From positions 1-5,732 of the forward strand of contig JAGLDN010000267.1 in NCBI GenBank assembly GCA_023145575.1: a DNA stretch of 5,732 bases. The letters run 5' to 3'. The DNA is from Psychromonas sp. Lineage in GTDB: Bacteria > Pseudomonadota > Gammaproteobacteria > Enterobacterales > Psychromonadaceae. Positions 1-5,576 of this stretch are shown here, in pieces. The notes beneath the pieces were generated by a model that ran no database searches, was not told where the DNA came from, and saw nothing but the letters and a program-made list of their open reading frames with translations. Both the position numbers and the translations under genes were made by a program. Each line of letters begins with the position of its first letter. Position 1 is the stretch's first letter.

Positions 1-237
1 GTGAATTTAGTTGACCACGTCATAGATTAGCATGAGTTGCCATGCCCGTTTTACCGCTAACTCGGTTATTTATAAAAAAACCTTGTATTGCAACAATCGA
101 ATAGAGAGTAACCATACAAGAATTAACATCTTGTCGATAATTCTACCGAAAAATGATTAACATAGATAATCGTTGATAGGTCGAATGTTGCACCTTATTC
201 CGATTATCGAGCTTGAGCCTGACAAAGTATTTTTGTG
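1..237. other. Intergenic region without a recognisable gene
   Basis: No frame on either strand gives a convincing protein here. Two modest inverted repeats are visible: CTTGTAT at 82-88 with ATACAAG at 114-120, and GATAATCG at 165-172 with CGATTATC at 201-208. A short minus-strand frame ends with a TAA near position 10 and reads ITELAVKRAWQLMLIYDVVN; it has no start or family I recognise and may be a decayed gene end. Nothing else can be supported. Confidence 0.4.
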
Positions 238-253
238 TCACATGGGTATATTG
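233..253 (-). repeat. Dispersed TATACCCATGTGAC motif, copy 1
   Basis: On the minus strand this reads ATATACCCATGTGACAC. It matches copies at 891-915 (minus), 4619-4638, 5572-5594 and 5644-5668 (plus). This copy supplies the stop codon of the FHA remnant, suggesting that the repeat marks a recombination or insertion edge. Confidence 0.45.
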
Positions 254-595
254 CGTTGAGAGTGCCTATGTGTGATAAAAAAAACTTTATCGTTATCCTT
301 ATCTATAGTAAGATCTTTCGTTTGACGCCATACTTCCCCGTTGATATAAGTGCCATAAGTGCTAGAACGGTTATTGAGTTAACTGCCTTCGATTTGGATT
401 GTTAGAACATTTATCAAAGTGGTGAAGGTTTGTTGCGAGGATCCTGCGCCATTTCTTATCACGACTCCAGAGCTAGAACTTACAGAGGGTATGGTCTGCG
501 CTGTCATCGATGATATTCATCTCGGCTCTATGAACAGCATTCATAAGCTCTAACTGTATTTTTCGAATATCTAATTGTTCCCCCTTTACCAAGAC
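238..595 (-). pseudogene. Decayed FHA-domain protein remnant
   Basis: I infer a broken coding region on the minus strand. In one frame, 595 down to 473 reads VKGEQLDIRKIQLELMNAV followed by HRAEMNIIDDSA, then hits a TAG. In the next frame the reading continues from about 507 through IPSVSSSSGVVIRNG and LINVLTIQIEGS to an in-frame TAA at 381-379. After that stop it runs on as LNNRSSTYGTYINGEVW and DNDKVFF to a TGA at 240-238. The segment RSSTYGTYING (369-337) matches the conserved FHA core S-S/T-x-G-T-x-x-N-G, and the following hydrophobic strand also fits. FHA domains bind phosphothreonine peptides in signalling and secretion systems. At least one frameshift near 480-507 and one nonsense codon are needed to explain it, so it is not expected to be functional. 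The final stop falls inside a copy of a dispersed repeat (233-253), so the 3' end may have been replaced. Parent gene unknown. Confidence 0.5.
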
Positions 596-690
596 CTAGT
601 GAGGCAGATCCTATTGTTGTCCTATATTACGATTACGTTATTAAAACAATAATATATATTTTATCCAATATTAGTTTCAAGTGCAGCGCC
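596..690. other. AT-rich spacer, nothing recognised
   Basis: This spacer lies between the FHA remnant and the tandem repeat array. It has an AT-rich stretch (about 635-670) but no supported promoter, terminator or coding frame. Confidence 0.4.
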
Positions 691-820
691 ACAGGGCAAA
701 TCGTGTCAAAATACTATGCATAAATTGTCATATTATTGGTTAACTACACAGAGCAAATCGTGTCAAAATACTATGCATAAATTGTCATATTATTGGTTAA
801 CTACACAGAGCAAATAGTGC
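691..820 (+). repeat. 57-bp tandem direct repeat, about 2.3 copies
   Basis: Two complete units (691-747 and 748-804) differ at a single base (G695 versus A752). A third, partial copy starts at 805 (ACAGAGCAAATAGTGCCA) and then diverges. Each unit contains GCAAATCGTGTCAAAATAC, TATGCATAAATTGTCAT and ATTGGTTAACTACACAG. The near identity points to recent duplication. The array lies downstream of the stop codon of the outer-membrane protein gene and has no coding frame. Its internal segment resembles the repeat units at 5577-5714. Confidence 0.9.
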
Positions 821-917
821 CATGCTGCTAAGCACCAAATTGCCTCAGGTTACCCCTTGCTCTGATGTCCTAGCTGAAGCATTACAAAGCAGTTTTACGT
901 CACACGAGTATATATTT
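805..917. repeat. Hairpin-forming repeat element with inverted motif copy
   Basis: The third repeat unit runs into a region with an 8-bp perfect inverted repeat, CAGAGCAA at 806-813 and TTGCTCTG at 857-864. It contains GCTAAGCACCAAATTGCC (827-844), similar to GCTAGGCATAAAATTGCC at 5700-5717. It ends with TTTTACGTCACACGAGTATA (893-912), which on the minus strand is a further copy of the dispersed TATACYCRTGTGACGTAAAA motif. This composition looks like a small non-coding mobile element or its remains. It lies 3' of the outer-membrane protein gene, for which I see no clear intrinsic terminator. Confidence 0.5.
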
Positions 918-980
918 TACACCATGAATTAAAACTGGTAGATACCCTATCCCACCTCTTGCTATTACCAAACTTACTGA

Positions 981-2384
981 TTAAAAATGCCACTGTAAAT
1001 ACGCGCTATTGTAGTTGCTTCCGCCTTTAATTCGGCCGAACAAAGAGCTATCTTCAAAAATAGCACTACGATGATGGATTGAATAACCTAACCATAAATT
1101 ATCAAGTTTTTTCACGGTTGTAATATCACCTAGGTTGACATCAAGTGAAAAATCTAAATAGTTAAGTAATTTACTTGCTTTCGCATAGCCTTTTTCATCA
1201 ATAATTTCAGTGCGTTCAAGACCCGTTATATCTGTAGTGTACGATAGCCCTTCCGCTAAGCCTAGACGCCAGCGCAGAGGCCATTTGATAGTATAATACG
1301 CCTTCATTGCCAACACATATTCTTCTAATTGAGGTTGGTTCTCTGATTTAAAGTGCCACACAAAACCAGGTGTTAAGAATAACTCAATACCTGATCCAAA
1401 TATGTTTTCCGTGAGTGGAAAACCATAAAAAAATGATGTCATTTGATTATTGTAAGGGTCTCTTTGTGAATGACCAGTCAAAACATCATTTAAATTAGAT
1501 GTCGTACCCCAACCATATGCCCAGCGTATATACTGGTTATGGGGCAAGGTTAATTCATCTTTACGTTTTTTATCTTTAAAAAAACCAAATCCTAAGTAGT
1601 ATTCGCTTTGGAATGGAGTATCAATTGAACTGCTACGATAAGTTTTTCTTCCTAAACGAGTCACCTTTGCTTCGGCAAGAAGATATAAATTGCGCCATAC
1701 ATGATAACGAGAGCCCATACCCACTGAAATATCGTAATCTGAGCCAATTTTATTATCATTTATTTCATTCCAGTTCCACGTTCCATCTGGGTTTTTTGAT
1801 TTTGGGAATCCGTCGAGTCCATAATAAAGATTATTAAAATTAGCACTTTTTAAGCGAACCGTACTGTACAATTTGAAATCAAAATCCTGGTAATCGATCG
1901 CGTAACGCAAGTTAATCTTGCCGTAGTTATGCCCTTTCAAATCAGATAAATATTCATATTGGATGGGGAACTTTGGCATAAAAAAATATTCTAGCTGTAA
2001 ACCCGCATCAATTTTCGATCCATTAAATTCATTTTGCATTCTTTCTGGAATATCTAAAAAGCGCATTTGAGCGATGCCACTGAAATTATATCGTGGTTGT
2101 TTATAAAAATGAACACCTCCGCGATCACCGCGTAAGAAAACGTATTCACCTTCATAATAATATTTAGTAATAAAATCGTTAACGTGTTTATTGTCTGTAG
2201 CAGTAAAAGGAATACTTGCAGAGCGCTCACCTATCGCAATGCCCCACTCAGGCTCTTCATGTGGCCATGACTCATGGGAAATAGGCGACTTTTGATCTTT
2301 TTTATCCAAATTTGAATTTTTTATTGTATCGCCAGCAAATGCATATGCCGTAAAAAAAAATCCAATAATGACTAAATATTTCAC
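981..2384 (-). CDS. Outer-membrane beta-barrel protein, possibly PagL-like
   Basis: A 467-residue protein predicted to sit in the outer membrane. Residues 1-17 (MKYLVIIGFFFTAYAFA) form a classic signal peptide with likely cleavage before Gly18-Asp19. The mature part is rich in alternating aromatic/hydrophobic residues and Gly, with many Tyr/Trp pairs. It ends in AYLQWHF, a C-terminal aromatic strand typical of Bam-inserted barrels. The segment GYSIHHRSAIF (about 433-443) followed by GGSN (454-457) resembles the HxS motif and following Gly/Ser/Asn of PagL-type lipid A 3-O-deacylases. However, the protein is more than twice PagL length and the catalytic Glu position is not obvious, so enzymatic function is only a suggestion. 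The start is GTG (2384-2382), supported by an AAGGAG Shine-Dalgarno (2393-2398) with 8-nt spacing. It stands alone, divergent from motX. No good sigma-70 promoter could be picked. Alternatives are a porin-like or capsule-associated barrel. Confidence 0.75.
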   Translation of the reverse strand: MKYLVIIGFFFTAYAFAGDTIKNSNLDKKDQKSPISHESWPHEEPEWGIAIGERSASIPFTATDNKHVNDFITKYYYEGEYVFLRGDRGGVHFYKQPRYNFSGIAQMRFLDIPERMQNEFNGSKIDAGLQLEYFFMPKFPIQYEYLSDLKGHNYGKINLRYAIDYQDFDFKLYSTVRLKSANFNNLYYGLDGFPKSKNPDGTWNWNEINDNKIGSDYDISVGMGSRYHVWRNLYLLAEAKVTRLGRKTYRSSSIDTPFQSEYYLGFGFFKDKKRKDELTLPHNQYIRWAYGWGTTSNLNDVLTGHSQRDPYNNQMTSFFYGFPLTENIFGSGIELFLTPGFVWHFKSENQPQLEEYVLAMKAYYTIKWPLRWRLGLAEGLSYTTDITGLERTEIIDEKGYAKASKLLNYLDFSLDVNLGDITTVKKLDNLWLGYSIHHRSAIFEDSSLFGRIKGGSNYNSAYLQWHF

Positions 2385-2392
2385 CTGTTCTA

Positions 2393-2398
2393 CTCCTT
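2393..2398 (-). promoter_or_regulatory. Shine-Dalgarno for the barrel protein gene
   Basis: AAGGAG on the minus strand lies 8 nt before a GTG codon. It decides the non-ATG start of the outer-membrane protein, since the signal peptide begins exactly there. Confidence 0.75.
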
Positions 2399-2399
2399 T

Positions 2400-2776
2400 C
2401 TCGCAATTATCAAACTCGACACCACAAAAATTAGATAAATTAACGTTTATAATACTTTATATCCATGTAAACACATGAAGCATTGTTATACCAATAGCAA
2501 TAAATGGTTTTTCTATTTTACTGCTTAAAATTACTTACTTCCGCGTTGTCATTCTGGTAAATTTAACCACTAATTACATTAACTTGTATCTTAAATTGAT
2601 ATATTTACTTGTGTAAAATTTAGTTCACATATTTAATGTAATTGGTATTAAATTGAAAAAATTGTACAAGTAAATCTATTCGATCATTTGTCCTAGTATA
2701 AATTTTTGTACCTTATTCGTTTGTGATTATATAAAAACTTAATAATTTTATCTACTCGATCATCAGAAAATACACT
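2400..2776. other. Divergent intergenic region between barrel gene and motX
   Basis: A very AT-rich spacer without a coding frame. It holds a small hairpin CATGT-AAAC-ACATG (2464-2477). It also has a distant inverted pair ATACCAAT (2488-2495) and ATTGGTAT (2641-2648), which may mark a small degenerate repeat element. A 14-bp direct repeat ATCTAYTCGATCAT lies at 2674-2687 and 2750-2763, next to the motX promoter. The promoter of the minus-strand barrel gene must lie here but no hexamer pair is convincing. Confidence 0.4.
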
Positions 2777-2803
2777 TAAAGAAATTTTATAAAGAGCCGA
2801 TAA
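2777..2803 (+). promoter_or_regulatory. Sigma-28 (FliA) promoter of motX
   Basis: The sequence has TAAAGAAA at 2777-2784, an 11-nt spacer, and GCCGATAA at 2796-2803. The -10 is a perfect match to the FliA consensus GCCGATAA. The -35 matches TAAAG exactly, and the spacing is the consensus 11 nt. Transcription would start near 2810, leaving a leader of roughly 45 nt before the chosen motX start. In Vibrio, late flagellar and motor genes including motX are known to depend on FliA, which agrees with the assignment of the gene downstream. Confidence 0.88.
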
Positions 2804-2853
2804 GCTTTAATAGTGACGAATACCATAACGTTTCAATGGGTGTAGGTGTAAAT

Positions 2854-3471
2854 ATGTATTTAAAAATATTCTTTGTTGTATTATTATTTATGAATCAACA
2901 TGCACATAGTCAATCAAATACTCCACTAGAAATTTATTCTCAAGATTACTTGAATAAGCTAGTTTATAATAATAAGCATCTACAAAAAATTAAGGCTGAT
3001 GACTGTCAATTAGTACAAGATATTAAAGCACATGCAATTAAAGCGAATGAGCCATCCTTTGCTTTTGTATGGGGTGATATGCTCTCTTGGGGGGTTTGTG
3101 TTGATCGAAATCCTAAATTAGGCTTATTTTATATTAAAAAATCGGCGAAGGAAGGTTTGTTACCTGCACTCGAACAATTGGGGCGTTATCATGAAAGAGG
3201 TATCTTCGTTGTAAAGAACCCCGGAAAAGCAATTATTTATTATCGCGAGGCCGCACTGCAAGGATTTGTTAATGCGCAAATGAACTATATAAGAATGCTA
3301 TTACAAGGTTATGGTAGCCCTTTAGATTATGAAGGAGCCTACCATGTATTATTTAATAGCGTAATTAACGATAAAAAAAAGCACCAAGAAGCAGAACGGT
3401 TACTTAATAAACTAGCAAAAAAAATGCCTAAGTACGCAGTTGAACGAGCCAAATACATTAAAATGTTTTAG
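2854..3471 (+). CDS. motX: Sodium-driven flagellar motor protein MotX
   Basis: MotX is a periplasmic protein of the T ring around the polar flagellar basal body. With MotY it helps place the PomA/PomB sodium-channel stator, and it is required for rotation. The chosen start gives 205 residues. Residues 1-19 (MYLKIFFVVLLFMNQHAHS) are a signal peptide. The mature protein carries hallmarks I recall from Vibrio MotX: LEIYS, HLQKIKADDCQLVQDI, GDMLSWGVCV, ALEQLGRY, GSPLDYE and a basic C-terminus. Sel1-type helical repeats cover roughly residues 90-170. Cys51 and Cys82 lie at positions that appear conserved in the family and could form a disulfide. An upstream in-frame ATG at 2836 would add MGVGVN before the signal peptide; ATG 2854 is preferred because AGGTG (2844-2848) precedes it by 5 nt. 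The gene is monocistronic, driven by a FliA promoter, and convergent with udp 64 bp away. Its partner genes are not in the window. Confidence 0.92.
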   Translation: MYLKIFFVVLLFMNQHAHSQSNTPLEIYSQDYLNKLVYNNKHLQKIKADDCQLVQDIKAHAIKANEPSFAFVWGDMLSWGVCVDRNPKLGLFYIKKSAKEGLLPALEQLGRYHERGIFVVKNPGKAIIYYREAALQGFVNAQMNYIRMLLQGYGSPLDYEGAYHVLFNSVINDKKKHQEAERLLNKLAKKMPKYAVERAKYIKMF

Positions 3472-3486
3472 CACTGTTTAAAATAA

Positions 3487-3519
3487 CCCACGAAATTTAG
3501 AATTTTTAAATAACATGGG
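3487..3519. terminator. Possible terminator hairpin between motX and udp
   Basis: The gap between the convergent stops can fold symmetrically. CCCACG (3487-3492) pairs with CATGGG (3514-3519) with one mismatch. Inside it, ATTTA (3495-3499) pairs with TAAAT (3507-3511) around a 7-nt loop. On the minus strand the hairpin is followed by TTATTTT, so it would mainly serve udp. On the plus strand there is no T tract. The stem is weak and AT-rich. Confidence 0.35.
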
Positions 3520-3535
3520 AATAACCACCTATTAA

Positions 3536-4294
3536 TTACATTAGCAGCTTTCGGGCAGATTCAACAACAACCGAAATTACCTTTTCTTGTATATTTTCTA
3601 TTGTCGCTTCATCCGGGAGCTCTTGTTGTGTACGGTTTACAATAACGCCTGAAACACAGCCTGCTTTCCACCCCTGTGAGGTACACATGGTGAACAGGGT
3701 AGCAGATTCCATTTCATAATTTAACACACCTAAATCTTGCCATTCTTGCATAGAGCCTTTAAAACTACGTAACATACGGCCATTAACGGTATCGTACCGT
3801 TCTTGACCTTGATAAAAAGTATCAGAAGATGCGGTTATACCAATATGCGCCACTACGTCTGCTTCACGACAAGAGCCAATGATCGCGGTAGTACAATCAA
3901 GATCAGCAACGGCGGGATATTCGATTGGCGCGAAATGAAAACTTGCACCATCTAGGCGAACAGAGGCATGAGTCACTATCAGATCACCTACGTTTACATG
4001 CGGCTGAATTGCGCCTGTTGTGCCCGCGCGTAAAAATGTACGCACACCCAATTGTGCAAGCTCTTCAACTGCAATAGAAGTTGACGGACCGCCGATCCCT
4101 GTTGAACATACAACAACCGCGTTGCCATCTATATAAGCAAGGTAGCTTGTAAATTCCCGATGACTAGCAAGAAAGGTCGCACCTTCCATTAATTGCGCAA
4201 TTTTTTTAACGCGATCAGGATCGCCTGGAATGATGGCTAATGTTGCACCATCAAGCATTTCTTTACTTAGTCCTAAATGAAATACATCTGACAT
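3536..4294 (-). CDS. udp: Uridine phosphorylase
   Basis: A cytoplasmic enzyme of pyrimidine salvage that splits uridine with phosphate into uracil and ribose 1-phosphate. The 252-residue product is close to the 253 residues of E. coli Udp and alignable almost throughout. It starts MSDVFHLGLSKEMLDGATLA and contains IPGDPDR, CSTGIGGPSTSIAVEELAQL, FLRAGTTGAI, SVRLDGASFHFAP, NYEMESAT and VIVNRTQQ. Residues corresponding to the known active site are all present (E. coli numbering minus 2): His6, Gly24, Arg28, Arg46, Arg89, Thr92, Gln164, Arg166, Met195 and Glu196. It belongs to the NP-I nucleoside phosphorylase family and should form a hexamer of dimers. An upstream ATG at 4306 would add MRTF, but it has no ribosome binding site. 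ATG 4294 has GAGA (4301-4304) 6 nt upstream and matches the E. coli start. It is a single gene with its own leader; in enteric bacteria udp is controlled by CRP and CytR, but I see no clear CRP site here. Confidence 0.96.
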   Translation of the reverse strand: MSDVFHLGLSKEMLDGATLAIIPGDPDRVKKIAQLMEGATFLASHREFTSYLAYIDGNAVVVCSTGIGGPSTSIAVEELAQLGVRTFLRAGTTGAIQPHVNVGDLIVTHASVRLDGASFHFAPIEYPAVADLDCTTAIIGSCREADVVAHIGITASSDTFYQGQERYDTVNGRMLRSFKGSMQEWQDLGVLNYEMESATLFTMCTSQGWKAGCVSGVIVNRTQQELPDEATIENIQEKVISVVVESARKLLM

Positions 4295-4320
4295 AAAAGT
4301 TCTCATAATAATTAATAAAA

Positions 4321-4362
4321 GCCAACACCAATTAAATTTATATTGTTGGTGCTTATATTGGC
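4321..4362 (-). promoter_or_regulatory. Hairpin in the udp leader
   Basis: On the minus strand GCCAA (4362-4358) and CACCAA (4351-4346) pair with TTGGTG (4331-4326) and TTGGC (4325-4321), with a bulge on the left side. TTTTATT follows, about 20 nt before the udp start. The shape resembles an intrinsic terminator or attenuator inside the leader, but the loop is long and A/T-rich. It could equally be a protein-binding inverted repeat. Confidence 0.4.
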
Positions 4363-4396
4363 GAAGTAATTCGATGTAACTACAGGCAGAGCTGAC

Positions 4397-4425
4397 ATTA
4401 AAGTATATACCAAAGATACTTTAAT
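4397..4425. promoter_or_regulatory. 10-bp perfect inverted repeat upstream of udp
   Basis: ATTAAAGTAT (4397-4406) and ATACTTTAAT (4416-4425) are perfect inverted arms around a 9-nt centre. On the minus strand the centre and downstream arm contain TGGTATATAC, a possible extended -10, and TTGCAT lies 17 nt upstream as a weak -35. A dyad overlapping a promoter fits an operator for a udp regulator. The regulator cannot be named from the sequence. Confidence 0.45.
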
Positions 4426-4618
4426 ATGCAATGTTAACAAAACAAATTTTTACAAGTTACCTGACATCCAATTACACTCTCGTTAATTAACGACGACAAT
4501 CATCAGATGGCATAATTAACAAGAACACTTCAATTGTTAGCTATACTAGCCATGATTCAAGGTGAAAATATAGCAAGTGCAGAGGTAAATAAATTTTAGG
4601 CGCGAGATTGAGGATAAC
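4426..4618. other. Intergenic region upstream of udp
   Basis: Contains a 14-bp perfect palindrome, TCGTTAATTAACGA (4480-4493), which may be a binding site. A short plus-strand frame (MIQGENIASAEVNKF, from 4552) has no support from length or a ribosome binding site. No complete gene is visible. Confidence 0.4.
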
Positions 4619-4638
4619 GGGTATATACTCATGTGACG
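4619..4638 (+). repeat. Dispersed TATACYCATGTGACG motif, copy 3
   Basis: GGGTATATACTCATGTGACG matches the direct copies at 5572-5594 and 5644-5668. Together they bracket the metallopeptidase gene and the IS remnant in the same orientation, as expected if that block lies inside or between repeat units. The copy lies just beyond the metallopeptidase terminator. Confidence 0.55.
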
Positions 4639-4667
4639 ATTTTAAAAATGTGGCTTAGAAACAATCC

Positions 4668-4695
4668 AAAAAAACTTGACCATTATAATAGGTCA
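4668..4695 (-). terminator. Intrinsic terminator of the metallopeptidase gene
   Basis: On the minus strand TGACC (4695-4691), a 9-nt loop and GGTCA (4681-4677) form a stem, followed after AG by seven T (4674-4668). The stem begins within the last codons and its loop contains the TAA stop (4685-4683), so the terminator overlaps the gene end. The 5-bp stem is short but perfect. Confidence 0.65.
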
Positions 4696-5405
4696 TTAGG
4701 CCTTATGAGAAAATCCATTATAAAGAAGCACCAAGAGTCGGCGTTATCACGGGCTAGCATTGGGTCTTTTTTAGCTAACAAGGCACAAGTTTCTCTAGAA
4801 TATATTTTGATTCCGCTAACTTCGACATCATCAGTATCTATTAATGCATGACTTAGCTCATGAAGAAGACTTTCTGCTTTTTTATCCATAGTGTATTTGC
4901 TAGCAAACATGGGCGTATTAATATAAATCCTCGGATTTCCGCCATCATATCGTGAACCAATTTCATATAAATAAACTGAACGAAGACGGTGTATGAAACA
5001 CACTGTATTTGATGGCACTACTGACAGGACCCTATCGTTTAGGCAATGGTCTTTATGACGCTCAGATGGTATATCGTAACGCACATCTTCATATTCGCCC
5101 ATCTGGCTTTGACATTTTTGCCCTCTTGCATCAACAAATGTCAGAGTTCGCATGGATTCATTAAAAAAATCATTCAATTTGCATAAACATGTTGATAAAT
5201 AATCAAGATCTTCTTCTTTCCAACCCTTTCCAAAAAAGGTTTCTAGACGAGTCTTCTTGTAGCCTTTAAAGGAAGAGAGTGAGGCTTCATATGCGATTTC
5301 TGTTGCCGTCTGAGCCATACACACACATGAAAATAGATGAAGTTTTTCTCTGTCGTCAAAATCACCATATTTCCCACCAAATTTATCATAAATTATACTT
5401 GCCAC
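4683..5405 (-). CDS. Putative M35-type (aspzincin) zinc metallopeptidase
   Basis: From GTG 5405 the product has 240 residues. HELSH (182-186) is the HExxH zinc site with catalytic Glu183. It is followed by DTDDVEV (190-196), which lines up with the aspzincin signature GTxDxxY and leaves Asp193 as the likely third zinc ligand. Further downstream CALLAKKDPMLARDNADSW (about 207-225) matches the C-terminal 'C..LA..P..A..NADS' pattern of M35 and lysine-specific metalloendopeptidase domains. The upstream ETFFGKGW and RIYINTPMF segments also fit that fold. No signal peptide or membrane segment is visible, and at least eight Cys are present. Many bacterial proteins with this domain are secreted toxins or effectors, but no secretion partner or immunity gene is seen here. 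The GTG start has AGGAGA (5412-5417) at 6-nt spacing. A longer frame from ATG 5459 is rejected, because its first 18 codons overlap IS DNA. Substrate unknown; Gly-to-Asp and Tyr-to-Val changes in the motif are atypical. Confidence 0.75.
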   Translation of the reverse strand: MASIIYDKFGGKYGDFDDREKLHLFSCVCMAQTATEIAYEASLSSFKGYKKTRLETFFGKGWKEEDLDYLSTCLCKLNDFFNESMRTLTFVDARGQKCQSQMGEYEDVRYDIPSERHKDHCLNDRVLSVVPSNTVCFIHRLRSVYLYEIGSRYDGGNPRIYINTPMFASKYTMDKKAESLLHELSHALIDTDDVEVSGIKIYSRETCALLAKKDPMLARDNADSWCFFIMDFLIRPNDLL

Positions 5406-5411
5406 TTTGAT

Positions 5412-5417
5412 TCTCCT
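5412..5417 (-). promoter_or_regulatory. Shine-Dalgarno of the metallopeptidase gene, at the IS edge
   Basis: AGGAGA on the minus strand, 6 nt before GTG 5405, is the strongest ribosome binding site in the region and decides the start. It begins inside or directly beside CTAG (5416-5419), where the IS-derived DNA appears to end. Confidence 0.7.
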
Positions 5418-5431
5418 AGGACTGTTGATTT

Positions 5432-5575
5432 TTACATTGGCAACCAAATCATTGCGCATACTAATACCAACATGCTTTCAAAATGAATCTTTATATTGTC
5501 GTATCGGATAGCTATAGCTCTATAATTCCTTAACCTTGCAAATGCATTCTCAACTAAGTGCCTGCGGTTGATTAT
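5432..5575 (-). pseudogene. 3' end of an IS5-family transposase
   Basis: The minus strand encodes INRRHLVENAFARLRNYRAI followed by AIRYDNIKIHFESMLVLVCA and MIWLPM, then TAA (5434-5432). This is the typical C-terminus of IS5-family (IS427-like) DDE transposases: the RRHLVEN segment carries the catalytic Glu region, and '..ACAFIWLPM' is a common ending. Only about 46 codons remain. Upstream, the match breaks off at the edge of a direct repeat unit (5576), so the rest of the element, including both catalytic Asp residues, is gone. The frame stays open to an ATG at 5581, but a functional product is unlikely. Downstream, ATCAACAGTCC (minus strand, 5429-5419) followed by CTAG/TAG looks like the IS terminus and its target. 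The remnant lies 13-27 bp from the metallopeptidase start and may contribute its promoter. Confidence 0.8.
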
Positions 5576-5576
5576 C

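Noticed and set aside
691..820. CRISPR array or integron attC sites
   Set aside because: Units are 57 bp, contiguous and almost identical, with no unique spacers. No GTTRRRY/RYYYAAC core pairs with an attC-type fold are seen.
948..958. Terminator hairpin for the barrel gene using GGTA/TACC
   Set aside because: The only nearby pairing leaves a 2-nt loop, which cannot form a proper stem-loop.
1613..1837. 74-codon plus-strand open frame
   Set aside because: It lies fully antisense to the outer-membrane protein gene, has no ribosome binding site or recognisable motif, and its codons mirror the real gene.
4552..4599. Small plus-strand peptide MIQGENIASAEVNKF
   Set aside because: Too short, with no Shine-Dalgarno and no similarity that I recognise.
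4633..4851. 72-codon plus-strand open frame starting with GTG
   Set aside because: It is antisense to the peptidase C-terminus and its terminator, starts inside a dispersed repeat, and shows no family features.
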